64,000 nt of DNA from Bradyrhizobium australiense (GCF_013114825.1 NZ_JAAVLX010000001.1:186001-250000); one strand, 5' to 3'; shown: positions 17,343 to 28,001, numbered from the stretch's first letter. The notes: generated by a model from the sequence alone, not told the origin. Numbers and translations are program-made.

Positions 17343-17440
17343 GTCATTCCGGGGCGATGCGAAGCATCGAACCCGGAATCTGGAGCGAGTGAAATAACCT
17401 CTGGATTCCGGGTTCGCGCTGCGCGCGCCCCAGAATGACA
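17343..17440. repeat. Dispersed palindromic repeat, GTCATTCCGGGG class
   Basis: The element starts GTCATTCCGGGGCG and ends GCGCCCCAGAATGAC, an imperfect inverted pair, with an inner pair ACCCGGAATCTGGAG and CTGGATTCCGGGT. It fills the gap between the VWA and rhodanese genes. A sister copy is at 17891-17990. Confidence 0.85.
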
Positions 17441-17467
17441 GATCAAGAAGAACGAAAGGCGCAATCA

Positions 17468-17881
17468 ATGCCCCAGACTATTCGCCGCGGCATCAAATCC
17501 CTGCTCGACGAAGCCAACGCCGCGATAGAAACCGTCAGCGCCGCCGACGCCATCAAGGCCGCGCAAGACCCCAACGTCGTGATCGTCGATATCCGCGATC
17601 CCCGCGAGATCGAGCGCGAGGGCAAAATCCCAGGCGCGTTCTCCTGCACCCGCGGCATGCTGGAATTCTGGATCGATCCGCAAAGCCCCTACGCCAAGCC
17701 GATCTTCCAGGAAGACAAGAAGTTCATTTTCCACTGCGCCGGCGGCCTCCGTTCGGCGCTCGCCGCCAAGACCGCGCAGGACATGGGCCTGAAGCCAGTC
17801 GCCCATATGGGCGGCGGCTTCGCCGCCTGGCGCGACGCCGGCGGCCCGGTCGAGAAGTGGGAGCCGAAGAAGAAGGGGTAA
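17468..17881 (+). CDS. Rhodanese-domain sulfurtransferase, single domain
   Basis: The protein has 137 residues with one rhodanese domain over about residues 20-130. The family strand-loop VVIVDIRDPREIEREGKIPGA and the active-site loop FHCAGGLRSALAA are present, so the catalytic Cys is in place. The start at 17468 was preferred to 17435 because the upstream ATG lies inside the palindromic repeat. It precedes a two-domain mercaptopyruvate sulfurtransferase, separated from it by another copy of the same repeat. Sulfur donor and acceptor are unknown. Confidence 0.88.
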   Translation: MPQTIRRGIKSLLDEANAAIETVSAADAIKAAQDPNVVIVDIRDPREIEREGKIPGAFSCTRGMLEFWIDPQSPYAKPIFQEDKKFIFHCAGGLRSALAAKTAQDMGLKPVAHMGGGFAAWRDAGGPVEKWEPKKKG

Positions 17882-17890
17882 CCGCCTCCA

Positions 17891-17990
17891 GTCATTCCGG
17901 GGCGCGCGAAGCGCGAACCCGGAATCTCGAGATTCCCCGACGCGCAATTGCGCATCTGAGGTCTGGTCCTTCGGACCATCCCGGAATGAC
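17891..17990. repeat. Dispersed palindromic repeat, GTCATTCCGGGG class
   Basis: GTCATTCCGGGGCG on the left and ATCCCGGAATGAC on the right form the outer stem; a second hairpin GGTCTGGTCCTTCGGACC lies inside. It is the sister of the element at 17343-17440, so the rhodanese gene is flanked by two copies in the same orientation. Confidence 0.85.
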
Positions 17991-18004
17991 AACAAGGAAT
18001 TCTC

Positions 18005-18859
18005 ATGCCCACTACAACCGACCCGCTCGTCTCCACCGAATGGCTCGCCGCGCACCTGAACGATCCGAACGTCAAGGTGGTCGACGCCTCGTTCAAGATG
18101 CCGGGCGTGCTGCCGCTGCCGAAGGACGATTATCTCGCCTCGCATATTCCGGGCGCGGTGTTCTTCGACGTCGACGCGGTGTCCGACCATTCCAACCCGC
18201 TGCCGCACATGTTTCCGTCCGCCGAGCAATTCGGCCGCGATGTCGGCGCGCTCGGGATCGGCAATGACGACACCGTCGTGGTCTATGATTCCGGCGGCTG
18301 GGTCGCCGCACCCCGGGTGTGGTGGATGTTCCTGTCGTTCGGCAAGGACGTGCGCGTGCTCGATGGCGGCTTGAAGAAGTGGATCGCGGAAGGCCGCAAG
18401 GTCGATAGCGGGCCGGTCGCGCCGAAGCCTTCGACGTTCAAGGCGACGTTCGATGCGCGGCGCGTGCGCAGCATGCAGCAATTGATCGCCAACCTCGCAA
18501 CCCGCGCCGAGCAGGTGATCGATGCACGCGCCAATGAACGCTATCAGGGCAAGGTCGCCGAGCCGCGCCCGGGCCTTCGCTCCGGCCATATCCCTGGCAG
18601 CCTCAGCCTGCCCTACAACAATTTGTTCGACGCCGCGACCGGCACGATGAAGCCGCTCGACGAGTTGCGCGCCGCGTTCGCCGGCGCCGGCGTGAAGCTC
18701 GATGCGCCCACCGTCACGAGCTGCGGATCCGGCGTCAGCGCCGCCGTGCTGACGCTGGCGCTCTATCGTCTCGGTGTCGAGAACCCGGCGCTGTATGACG
18801 GCTCGTGGACGGAGTGGGGCGCAGCCGACGGCCCGCCGGTCGCGACCGGCCCGGCCTGA
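18005..18859 (+). CDS. sseA: 3-mercaptopyruvate / thiosulfate sulfurtransferase
   Basis: The protein has 284 residues with two tandem rhodanese domains, as usual for SseA. The first domain has VKVVDASFKMPG and SHIPGAVFFDVD; the second holds the catalytic Cys in SCGSGVSAAVL, and the C-G-S-G-V-S/T loop points to mercaptopyruvate rather than thiosulfate. RSGHIPGSLSLPYN is the second-domain entry. It should transfer sulfur from 3-mercaptopyruvate to thiol acceptors or cyanide in the cytoplasm. Confidence 0.9.
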   Translation: MPTTTDPLVSTEWLAAHLNDPNVKVVDASFKMPGVLPLPKDDYLASHIPGAVFFDVDAVSDHSNPLPHMFPSAEQFGRDVGALGIGNDDTVVVYDSGGWVAAPRVWWMFLSFGKDVRVLDGGLKKWIAEGRKVDSGPVAPKPSTFKATFDARRVRSMQQLIANLATRAEQVIDARANERYQGKVAEPRPGLRSGHIPGSLSLPYNNLFDAATGTMKPLDELRAAFAGAGVKLDAPTVTSCGSGVSAAVLTLALYRLGVENPALYDGSWTEWGAADGPPVATGPA

Positions 18860-18877
18860 TCCTTAAATTTTTGGACG

Positions 18878-19714
18878 CTACCTCGTCGCGCGCATCACCG
18901 GGAGCGGTAAGAACGGATTGGGTTGTTGCTGCTGCAGGGTCAGCGCTGCCTCACGTGCCAGACGCGCGCGGCGCGCCGCCGCAATTCGCCGTTTTTCGCG
19001 AGCCCGCTGTGCGGCAAGTTTCTTGATTGCGCGGCGGTCGGTTTTCGCGTCCGTGATAGATGTCTTTTCATTGATGAGAACAGCGGGACCGCCGAGCGTC
19101 GCGATCCTCGTCACAGCGGGGCTGCTTTCAGGTGAAGCCGCTTCCGTCGGCTCGGCCGGGGACGACGTCGCCACGGCCGAAGGTCCGGGCGTTTCCGCGA
19201 CAGCGGCTAGCTTCACTTCCGTATTGGTTGCGGGCGCGTCGGTTGCCGCCGGAGAGACCGGCGCGGGCGGTGTGTCCGCGCTTGCCTCCTGCGCCGGAGG
19301 TTCCGGCTTGGTGGCTTCCTTGGTAGCTTCCTTGGCGGCTTCGGCCTGCATCGGCTCTGCCGGTTTCAGCACAGCCAGATTCCCAGACTCTACCGGACTG
19401 GCTTCCGGAGTTTGCCCGACGGCCGCCGGCGAGTCCGAGGCTGTTTCCGGAACGGTGGCGGCCGGGACATTGTCCGCGGGCTTTTCCACGGCCGGCGGCT
19501 CGACGCGCAGCAACGCCAATGTCGGCAGCGGGTCGTCGTTCTGGCGGGCGAACATGGGCTCGGGCGCCGCCCGCCGTGAGGGAAGATTGGCAAATTCCTC
19601 ATGCGCGGCCCGCAACAGGGCGGCAGCGCCAAGACCAAAAACCAAGACCGACATCGAAAGCACGATCGCGGTGAACAAGAAACGAAAGCCGGGAAGCATG
19701 GACGCGAGTTCCAC
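18878..19714 (-). CDS. Single-pass membrane protein with long Pro/Ala/Glu-rich region
   Basis: The protein has 278 residues. One membrane segment near the N-terminus (FLFTAIVLSMSVLVFGLGAAALL, broken here as about residues 12-34) is followed by some 180 residues rich in Pro, Ala, Glu and Thr, with KEATKEATK repeats. The C-terminus has a basic helix, RRAIKKLAAQRAREKRR and on, then a short proline tail. I do not recognise a domain. It diverges from the L,D-transpeptidase, and such Pro/Ala-rich membrane proteins often span the periplasm, so an envelope role is a guess. Confidence 0.7.
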   Translation of the reverse strand: MELASMLPGFRFLFTAIVLSMSVLVFGLGAAALLRAAHEEFANLPSRRAAPEPMFARQNDDPLPTLALLRVEPPAVEKPADNVPAATVPETASDSPAAVGQTPEASPVESGNLAVLKPAEPMQAEAAKEATKEATKPEPPAQEASADTPPAPVSPAATDAPATNTEVKLAAVAETPGPSAVATSSPAEPTEAASPESSPAVTRIATLGGPAVLINEKTSITDAKTDRRAIKKLAAQRAREKRRIAAARRARLAREAALTLQQQQPNPFLPLPVMRATR

Positions 19715-20044
19715 CCCTCCTTGATCGCTGGAGGGTTATTGATTGCCAAGGGGAACGCGGTGACCACTATGCGGCCGGATGCGCCGGGGCGGGGGCGCGC
19801 GCGAATCAAGCCGATTTGAGAGTATCTCAACGCCCGGCGGCTTTTTGTTACAAAATCTGCGTTTGAAGTCGCGCACTACACGCGAATGGCGATTTCCGGC
19901 GCGCTGAGGCATCTTTGCCGCAGCCTGGCAGCAATCACAAATGGCTGGTGCGGGCCGAATTTCGCGGATTTGTCTTGAATGCGCCGCGATCTTCCGTCAT
20001 CTGCCGTTAACCGTCCGGTGGGGCTTGGGGTCTATACAAAGGCG
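19715..20044. other. Divergent intergenic region, no gene seen
   Basis: Promoters for the membrane protein (leftward) and the L,D-transpeptidase (rightward) should lie here. I see no clear repeat, operator or RNA. AAAGG at 20037-20041 is the likely ribosome site for the start at 20045. Confidence 0.4.
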
Positions 20045-21328
20045 ATGATGAACAACCGCATTTTGACGATTTGTGCCGCCATGGCCGCTGGCATGGCGGG
20101 AACTTCGCTCGCCCACGCTCAGCAGGGCTATCCGGCGTCTCCGGGCCAGGTTTATTCGGCTACTCCGGGACCGTACGTGCCCGGTGGCTATGCGGTTGAC
20201 GAACGCCGCCCCGGCGAACCTGATTTCGACGCATTGGAAGACGACGAGGCGCCGAACGCGCCGAGTTCGGCCGCGTTGCCGCCGCCCGGCCCGGTGCTAT
20301 CGCCCAGCGATCCCCGCTATGGCCGCCCGGCCGCTGCCCCGGTCTATTCGGACCGTGGCGCCCCGATGCCCACGGGCCCGATCCTTTCTCCCGACGATCC
20401 GCGTTACGGCCGCCCTGCCGGTCCGCCGCCGGTGATCTATGCGGACCGCCCGCCCGGTTCGCAGCCGCCGGTGTATTCGGATCGCGGCGATACCCGCATT
20501 CCGGGCGCCGGTATCGTCTATCCGAACGACGACCGCGCTGGCCTGCGCCCCCCGGGGGCGATCGGCGCCGCACCGGCGCCCGCCGCGACCGGCGCGCTGC
20601 CGCAACCGCAGCAACCCGCCGCCGGCGCCCCCGCCGTTGGAGCCGATGGCAGGCCGGTGCAACTCGCTGCGCTGCCGCCGGAAGAACAGCCGGAAGTCGG
20701 CCCCGCGCAGCTTCCGCCGCACCTGCGCCGTCAGGAAGTGGCCTTTGCAACCAAGGAGCCCGCGGGCACCATCGTCGTCGATACCGCCAATACCCACCTC
20801 TATTACATCCTCGGTGGCGGGCGTGCGATCCGCTACGGCGTCCGCGTCGGCCGCGACGGCTTCACCTGGAACGGCGTGCAGAAGATCTCCCGCAAGGCCG
20901 AGTGGCCGGACTGGCATCCGCCGACCGAGATGATCGAGCGCCAGCCCTATCTGCCGCGCTTCATGGCCGGCGGCCCCGGCAACCCGCTTGGCGCGCGCGC
21001 GATGTATCTCGGTTCGACCGTCTACCGTATCCACGGCACCAACCAGCCCTCGACGATCGGCAAGTTCGTCTCCTCGGGCTGCATCGGCATGCTGAACGAG
21101 GACGTCTCCGACCTGTTCGAGCGCGCCAAGGTCGGCACCCGCGTCGTGGTGCTGCCTGGTGGCCCGCCGCCCGCCAACACCGCAACCGCGTCGGCCGCAC
21201 CGCCGCCGCCGGGTGGCGCGCCGGCTGCCACAGCGGCCCCCGGACCGGCACAGGCCCAACTGGCGCCCGGCCCCGGCGGTCAGCCGACCGTCGTGCCGCC
21301 GCTGCCCGCGCCGGTCACAATTCGCTAG
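20045..21328 (+). CDS. L,D-transpeptidase with Pro-rich N-terminal repeats
   Basis: The protein has 427 residues from 20045. The signal peptide MNNRILTICAAMAAGMA to LAHA is followed by about 210 residues of low-complexity sequence with near-exact repeats of LSPSDPRYGRPA and PVYSDRG. The YkuD domain lies at about 235-370 with the catalytic block HGTNQPSTIGKFVSSGCIGM (nucleophile Cys at codon 21080). A Pro/Ala tail closes the protein. YkuD enzymes form 3-3 crosslinks in peptidoglycan or attach proteins to it, acting in the periplasm. The repeats probably serve as a spacer across the periplasm. The frame is open further upstream but only this start gives a signal peptide at the end. Confidence 0.92.
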   Translation: MMNNRILTICAAMAAGMAGTSLAHAQQGYPASPGQVYSATPGPYVPGGYAVDERRPGEPDFDALEDDEAPNAPSSAALPPPGPVLSPSDPRYGRPAAAPVYSDRGAPMPTGPILSPDDPRYGRPAGPPPVIYADRPPGSQPPVYSDRGDTRIPGAGIVYPNDDRAGLRPPGAIGAAPAPAATGALPQPQQPAAGAPAVGADGRPVQLAALPPEEQPEVGPAQLPPHLRRQEVAFATKEPAGTIVVDTANTHLYYILGGGRAIRYGVRVGRDGFTWNGVQKISRKAEWPDWHPPTEMIERQPYLPRFMAGGPGNPLGARAMYLGSTVYRIHGTNQPSTIGKFVSSGCIGMLNEDVSDLFERAKVGTRVVVLPGGPPPANTATASAAPPPPGGAPAATAAPGPAQAQLAPGPGGQPTVVPPLPAPVTIR

Positions 21329-21352
21329 GTCCTCAGTCACAACGACGTTTCG

Positions 21353-21377
21353 AAGGCGCGCCCACAGCGCGCCTTTT
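21353..21377 (+). terminator. Rho-independent terminator after L,D-transpeptidase
   Basis: AAGGCGCGC, loop CCACA, GCGCGCCTT, then TT. Stem of 9 bases with a short T run, 24 bases past the stop. Confidence 0.85.
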
Positions 21378-21526
21378 CTGTTATCGATCCGCGCGCGATG
21401 CGGCTTGGCGTTTGCGGAACAAGCCCGGACTGAACCGCGGCCTTCAGCCACATTCGTGCGCTTGAATTCACATTTCCTTCTACTACCTGCCGGCCAGAAT
21501 TGTGGGCAGCAACAGGAGGATTCCGT

Positions 21527-22495
21527 ATGCGGATTTTCGTTGCAGGCGCCACTGGCGCCGTGGGCCGTCCGCTCGTCGCCGCGCTGATCGCGGCAGGTTA
21601 CTCGGTCGTGGGAATGACGCATAGAGCTGGTAAGGCCGAGGCCATCAAACGGATGGGGGCGGAACCCGCCGTTGCCGATGGCCTGGATGCCGCGGCCGTT
21701 GAGGCTGCGGTCGCTTCCGCCAAGCCCGATATCGTCATCCATCAAATGACGGATTTGGCGGGCCTCACGGATTTGCGCCATTTCGATCGCGCCTTCGCCA
21801 AAACCAACGAGTTGCGTACACAGGGCACCGACATTCTTCTCGCCGCAGCGCGCAAGGCGGGCGCGAACCGCTTCATTGCCCAGAGTTTTGGCGGATGGGC
21901 CTACGACCGCAGCGGCGGCTCGGTGAAAACCGAGACAGACCCGTTTGATGCGGAGCCGCCGCAGGAGCTGCACCGGACCTTGCAAGCGATCCAGTATCTG
22001 GAGCAGACCGTCACCGGCTCGACGCTGCCCGAAGGCATCGCGCTGCGATACGGATATTTCTATGGCCCCGGCACCGGCATGCTCGCTCCCGCAATGCTCG
22101 ACCAGTTGCGCCGCCGCCGTGTGCCCGTCATCGGCGATGGTGGCGGCTGGTGGTCGTTTATCCACGTCGACGATGCTGCGTCCGCAACCGTTGCGGCCAT
22201 CGAGCATGCGAGGCCCGGCAACATCTACAACATCGTCGACGATGAGCCGGCCGAGGTTAAGGTGTGGCTGCCGGCCCTCGCGGCTACGGTCGGCGCCAGA
22301 CCGCCATACCGTGTGCCGGCCTGGCTCGGCCGATTGCTGGCCGGCGAACACATGGTTGCGATGATGACGCAGGTGCGGGGAGGATCGAACGCCAAGGCCA
22401 AACGCGAGCTCGGCTGGCAGCCGGCGCATTCGTCCTGGCGTCAAGGATTTGCGGAAGCCGCCAGACAATCCACGGACCACAAAGCCGCGGCTTGA
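21527..22495 (+). CDS. NAD-dependent epimerase/dehydratase family protein
   Basis: The start at 21527 follows AGGAGG (21514-21519) and gives 322 residues. It is an extended short-chain dehydrogenase: MRIFVAGATGAVGRPLV is the G-x-x-G-x-x-G cofactor loop, IVIHQMTDL stands in the N-N-A-A region, and RYGYFYGPGTGM is the Y/G region after the substrate site. The usual Y-x-x-x-K catalytic pair is not obvious (AQSFGGWAYDRSG), so it may be an atypical member that binds NAD(P) without epimerising. It converges on the hydroxyacid dehydrogenase gene with 12 bases between stops. Confidence 0.85.
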   Translation: MRIFVAGATGAVGRPLVAALIAAGYSVVGMTHRAGKAEAIKRMGAEPAVADGLDAAAVEAAVASAKPDIVIHQMTDLAGLTDLRHFDRAFAKTNELRTQGTDILLAAARKAGANRFIAQSFGGWAYDRSGGSVKTETDPFDAEPPQELHRTLQAIQYLEQTVTGSTLPEGIALRYGYFYGPGTGMLAPAMLDQLRRRRVPVIGDGGGWWSFIHVDDAASATVAAIEHARPGNIYNIVDDEPAEVKVWLPALAATVGARPPYRVPAWLGRLLAGEHMVAMMTQVRGGSNAKAKRELGWQPAHSSWRQGFAEAARQSTDHKAAA

Positions 22496-22507
22496 GAGCG
22501 GGCGCGC

Positions 22508-23467
22508 TCAGGCCAGCCGCTGCTTCGGCTCGCCCTTGAACCAGGCGTCGATGCCCTCGACCATCTGCTGATAGTGGTTTCGAAAACTGTCCTCGGTAAC
22601 GTAGCCGAGATGTGGCGTAAGCACGATGTTGTCGAGCTTGCGGAACGGATGGTCGACCGGCAGCGGCTCGACCGAGAATACGTCGACCCCGGCGCCGGCG
22701 ATCTTCCTTTGCGTCAGCACTTCCAACAGCGCGCCTTCATCGACGATCGGCCCGCGGGCGGTATTGACGAGGTAAGCGGTCGGCTTCATCCGCGCGAGAT
22801 CGGCAGCCCCGACCAGCCCGCGCGAACGCTGGCTCAGCACCACATGGATGGTGACGATGTCGGCGGTCGAGAACAGCTCTTCCTTGCTCACATAGGTGAC
22901 GCCGACTTCCTTGCATTTTTCCGGCGTCAGGTTCTGACTCCACGCGATCACGTTCATGCCGAAGGCCTGCGCCAGCTTTGATACTTTGGTGCCGAGCTTG
23001 CCGAGGCCGATCACGCCGAGCGTGCGGCCCTCGATTTCCACGCCGACGAATTTCTGCAGGGGCTCACCGGCATGCATGCGGGCGTTTTCGCGGCCGATAT
23101 TGCGGGTCAGTTCCAGGATCAGGCCCATGGTCAGCGGCGCGGTTGGATCGCGGCCCCATTGCGTGCCGCACACCACCACCTTGCGGTCCTTGGCGGCTTC
23201 CATGTCGATCGCGGCATTGCGCAGGCCCGAGGTGATCAGCAGTTTCAGTTTGGGCAGGCTTGCAAACATGGTGCGCGGGAACGGGGTGCGCTCGCGCATC
23301 GCGCAGATGATCTCGAAATCCTTCAGCGCGCCGGCCGCGGCTTCCTCGTTCGCAAACGGCTGGTTGAACACCGTGACGTCGACGCGATCGATGACTTTGG
23401 ACCAGTCGGCGACCTTAAGCGCCACATTGAGATAATCGTCGAGGATTGCACAGCGCAGCCGCGTCAT
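22508..23467 (-). CDS. D-2-hydroxyacid dehydrogenase family protein
   Basis: The protein has 319 residues. The Rossmann motif is LGVIGLGKLGTKVSKLA (about residues 145-161). The catalytic trio is complete: Arg in VNTARGPIVDEGAL, Glu in the segment before the final loop (VFSVEPLPVDHPF), and His in LTPHLGYVTEDSF. These enzymes reduce 2-oxo acids or oxidise D-2-hydroxy acids with NAD(P). Substrate is not evident. No ribosome site stands out before the ATG at 23467. Confidence 0.9.
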   Translation of the reverse strand: MTRLRCAILDDYLNVALKVADWSKVIDRVDVTVFNQPFANEEAAAGALKDFEIICAMRERTPFPRTMFASLPKLKLLITSGLRNAAIDMEAAKDRKVVVCGTQWGRDPTAPLTMGLILELTRNIGRENARMHAGEPLQKFVGVEIEGRTLGVIGLGKLGTKVSKLAQAFGMNVIAWSQNLTPEKCKEVGVTYVSKEELFSTADIVTIHVVLSQRSRGLVGAADLARMKPTAYLVNTARGPIVDEGALLEVLTQRKIAGAGVDVFSVEPLPVDHPFRKLDNIVLTPHLGYVTEDSFRNHYQQMVEGIDAWFKGEPKQRLA

Positions 23468-23658
23468 TTGAGAGGTCCGTTGATGGCGAATATGACGGCG
23501 GATTGACCGTCAGGGCAGGTGGCCATGGTTGCGCGCAATCGAAAAGGGCGCAAGCGGACAAATAGCGTTTTCAAGCGAAGCATGCCCTCGGATTTGATTC
23601 GGGGGTGGGTACCGGTTCGCGTGAAGAAAACGCGTCAAAAAATGAGCTGCGGGCCGCC

Positions 23659-23871
23659 TCAATTAACCGGAAGAGCTCGGGTCGAATGGCCGAGATGCTT
23701 GGCGCGCCAGGCCGGTCCCGGGCCGCGCATGTAGTGCAGTTCCGGGCGGTAGGGGTTGAACGCCTTGGCAACGAACTGGCGCCAGAAAGCGCGGAGCTCT
23801 GCCACCGGTTTTGCCAGTCCGGCGTGTGCGTGAGCCGGGGCGGAAAGGGATGCCGAACCGATCGTAGCCAT
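23659..23871 (-). CDS. Small hypothetical protein
   Basis: The protein has 70 residues: [29 protein letters not shown] is amphipathic and rich in aromatic residues, unlike random frames in this GC-rich DNA, and so probably coding. There is no signal peptide or domain I recognise. It lies alone between the hydroxyacid dehydrogenase and ettA. ATG at 23871 is preceded by AAGGG and a C run on the minus strand. Confidence 0.5.
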   Translation of the reverse strand: MATIGSASLSAPAHAHAGLAKPVAELRAFWRQFVAKAFNPYRPELHYMRGPGPAWRAKHLGHSTRALPVN

Positions 23872-24103
23872 GACGGGGGGCCCTTGTTTTCAAAACGCCT
23901 TTTTCGGCGCTGAAAACGATTTTTCGCCCGATTTATTAAAAGATAGTTTCAATTGTCGGGATCTCGGCGGACATGGTGACCATCCCGTATTCATCCGTGG
24001 TGAACGGATGGAAAACGCCCTCCTGCGGTTGCCCTTTGGTGGCTGCGCCGCTACATCAGCGGCAGCAAATCTCCGCAAAATCCAACAGGTTCCAGGGATC
24101 GCG

Positions 24104-25753
<1,650 letters not shown>

Positions 25754-26000
25754 GTTCGGCAGGCGCTGAACGCCGCTGCATCGTCTTTGCATTCCCAACG
25801 CGGTCGTCTCGATCGCGAGATCAGGCTTGGGCAAACTTTTCACGCCGGCGCGTGCAAGACCGCCATTTTGCCGTGAAAGTCCGCTTAACGTGACGATCCC
25901 GTAATATGCGCTGCGGCCAGTTGTCGCTTCACAGCGCGGTCAGATTGCGTAGATATAGGCCTCCTTCCGGAATTCGAATCCCCGCAGTGAGCCCTCCTGA

Positions 26001-26591
26001 ATGTCCCTTACGCCCGAAACGCCCATGCCGCCCGAAGCTCAGGGGAAGGCATTGCGTCCGATCCCGCTGCTGATCTTCAGCTCCCGCTGGCTGCAACTGC
26101 CGCTTTATATTGGCCTGATCGTCGCACAGGGCGTCTATGTGGTGCTGTTTCTGAAGGAGTTGTGGCACCTGTTCGCCCACGCCTTCGATTTCAGCGAGCA
26201 GCAGATCATGCTGGCGGTGCTGGGCCTGATCGACGTGGTGATGATTTCCAACCTGCTGGTGATGGTCATCGTCGGCGGCTACGAGACGTTCGTCTCCCGT
26301 CTCAATCTGGAAGGGCATCCCGATCAGCCGGAATGGCTCAGCCACGTCAACGCCAGCGTGCTCAAGATCAAGCTCGCGATGGCCATCATCGGCATCTCGT
26401 CGATCCATCTGTTGCGCACCTTCATCGAGGCCGGAGGATTGACCTCGGGCAAGAGCGGCTACACCGAAACCGGCGTGATGTGGCAGACCATCATCCACAC
26501 GGTTTTCATTCTGTCGGCGATCGGCATTGCCTACGTCGACAAGTTGTCGAATGTTTCCACCGAACACGCCAAACAGGCCGTCTTGCATTGA
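26001..26591 (+). CDS. YqhA/UPF0114 family membrane protein
   Basis: The protein has 196 residues with four hydrophobic segments: [59 protein letters not shown] and [20 protein letters not shown]. The block YETFVSRL followed by [12 protein letters not shown] is the family signature. Function is unknown. Its coding end nearly meets the following lytic transglycosylase start (31 bases between stop and the chosen TTG), so the two may be cotranscribed. Confidence 0.88.
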   Translation: MSLTPETPMPPEAQGKALRPIPLLIFSSRWLQLPLYIGLIVAQGVYVVLFLKELWHLFAHAFDFSEQQIMLAVLGLIDVVMISNLLVMVIVGGYETFVSRLNLEGHPDQPEWLSHVNASVLKIKLAMAIIGISSIHLLRTFIEAGGLTSGKSGYTETGVMWQTIIHTVFILSAIGIAYVDKLSNVSTEHAKQAVLH

Positions 26592-26622
26592 TGGGCGGCA
26601 TGTCGATCGACAGGATTCCGGT

Positions 26623-27858
26623 TTGCGACAGAGGTTGATAGCCGCGGTTCTGATACTGGCAGCGATGACGCCAGGCGCGGTGCGCCCGGCCCACGCCGCC
26701 GACGCCGCCTTCACCCAATTCATTGCTTCGCTGTGGCCGGAGGCGCAGGCGGCCGGCGTGTCGCGCGCGACGTTCGACGCGGAGACGAGGGGGCTTGAGC
26801 CCGATTACAAATTGCCCGATCTCTTGCTGCCTGGCCGGCCGCCAACCGGCGCGCCGTCGCAGGCCGAGTTCGTGCAGGTGCCGGCCGATTACGTCAAGGA
26901 AGCTTCCATCGCGCGGCTGGCGGCGGAGGGGCAGAAGCTGATGCAGAAGCATCGCGCCGCGCTCGCCGAGATCGAAAAGCGCTTCGGCGTGCCCGCAAGC
27001 ATTGTGCTCGCGATCTGGGGCCGCGAAACCGATTACGGCCGCTACCGGCTGCCTTACGACACGCTGCGCGTAGTCGCGACGCAGGCCTATGTCGGCCGCC
27101 GCAAGGACCAGTATCGCACCGAATTCATCCTGGCGCTCAAGCTGCTCGGCGAGGGCGCCGTGGCGCGCAGGGATTTTCGCTCATCCTGGGCCGGCGCCAC
27201 CGGCTACACGCAATTCCTGCCGTCCGAATATTACAACCACGGCGTCGATCTCGACGGCGACGGCCGGGTCGACATCTGGCACTCGGTGCCGGACGCGCTG
27301 GCCTCCGCTGCGCGGCAGCTCGTCAACAAGGGTTGGCAGGCGGGCGTACGCTGGGCCTATGAGGTGAAGGCGCCCGCCAATGTCGATTGCACCATGGGCG
27401 TGCCCGAGGTGACCAAGCCGATCGCCGAATGGCTGCGCGCAGGATTTGTGCCGGTGCGCGGGCAGAAGTTGAGCGCGGCCGAGCAGGCGCAGCCGGCCTC
27501 GCTATTGCAGGTGGAGGGCATCTACGGCCCGTCGTTCCTGACCACGAAAAACTATTTTGTCATCAAGGAGTACAATTTCTCCGATCTGTACGTGCTGTTC
27601 GTCGGCCATCTCGCCGACCGCATGGTAAGCCCGCTGCCCTTCGCAACCCCATGGTCGGCCTCGACGCAATTGCGCTCGGCCGATGTCGAGGCCATGCAGC
27701 GCCATTTGACGCGCATCGGTCTCTACAAGGACAAGCTCGACGGCAAGGCCGGCATGCAGACCCGTGCGGCGCTCGGCGAGTATCAGAAGTCCGCGGGCCT
27801 GAAGGTGGATTGCTGGCCGAGTGAAGCGGTGCTGCGCTCGATGAACGGGGCGAGATAG
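26623..27858 (+). CDS. Lytic murein transglycosylase, MltB type with peptidoglycan-binding domain
   Basis: The start is TTG at 26623, supported by AGGA at 26612-26615 and by the signal peptide it gives (LIAAVLILAAMTPGAV to AHA). It yields 411 residues. The catalytic domain covers about 25-335, with the active-site Glu at residue 135 in IWGRETDYGRY and the supporting GATGYTQFLPSEYYN and DLDGDGRVDIW. A PG_binding_1 domain closes the protein (VEAMQRHLTRIGLYKDKLDG). The enzyme cuts glycan strands in the periplasm to give 1,6-anhydroMurNAc ends. A second copy of the family is at 40242-41588. Confidence 0.92.
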   Translation: MRQRLIAAVLILAAMTPGAVRPAHAADAAFTQFIASLWPEAQAAGVSRATFDAETRGLEPDYKLPDLLLPGRPPTGAPSQAEFVQVPADYVKEASIARLAAEGQKLMQKHRAALAEIEKRFGVPASIVLAIWGRETDYGRYRLPYDTLRVVATQAYVGRRKDQYRTEFILALKLLGEGAVARRDFRSSWAGATGYTQFLPSEYYNHGVDLDGDGRVDIWHSVPDALASAARQLVNKGWQAGVRWAYEVKAPANVDCTMGVPEVTKPIAEWLRAGFVPVRGQKLSAAEQAQPASLLQVEGIYGPSFLTTKNYFVIKEYNFSDLYVLFVGHLADRMVSPLPFATPWSASTQLRSADVEAMQRHLTRIGLYKDKLDGKAGMQTRAALGEYQKSAGLKVDCWPSEAVLRSMNGAR

Positions 27859-27870
27859 CGCTGCTTTCCC

Positions 27871-27958
27871 GTAGCCCGGATGGAGCGTAGCGCAATCCGG
27901 GACAATTTCATCCGTGGATGAACCTACCCCGGATTTCGCTTCGCTCTATCCGGGTTAC
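27871..27958. repeat. Dispersed palindromic repeat, GTAGCCCGGATG class
   Basis: GTAGCCCGGAT on the left and ATCCGGGTTAC on the right form the outer arms, with inner parts GAGCGTAGCGCAATCCGGG and CCCCGGATTTCGCTTCGCTC. Related elements: 45646-45722, 46348-46419, 46633-46708 and 47160-47265. Confidence 0.85.
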
Positions 27959-27972
27959 AGGTCGCGACAAAC

Positions 27973-28001
27973 AAAAAGCCCGGCCGAAATATCGGCCGGG
28001 C
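27973..28001 (-). terminator. Rho-independent terminator of the gene at 28042
   Basis: On the minus strand GCCCGGCCGA, loop TATT, TCGGCCGGGC then TTTTTGT. The 10-base stem is perfect. Confidence 0.9.

Noticed and set aside
18878..19714. TonB-like periplasm-spanning energy transducer
   Set aside because: The Pro-rich linker after one helix is suggestive, but the C-terminus is a basic helix, not the TonB C-terminal domain.
20297..22480. Open frame of over 700 codons on the minus strand
   Set aside because: Antisense to L,D-transpeptidase and epimerase; low-complexity Arg/Ala content; no family features.
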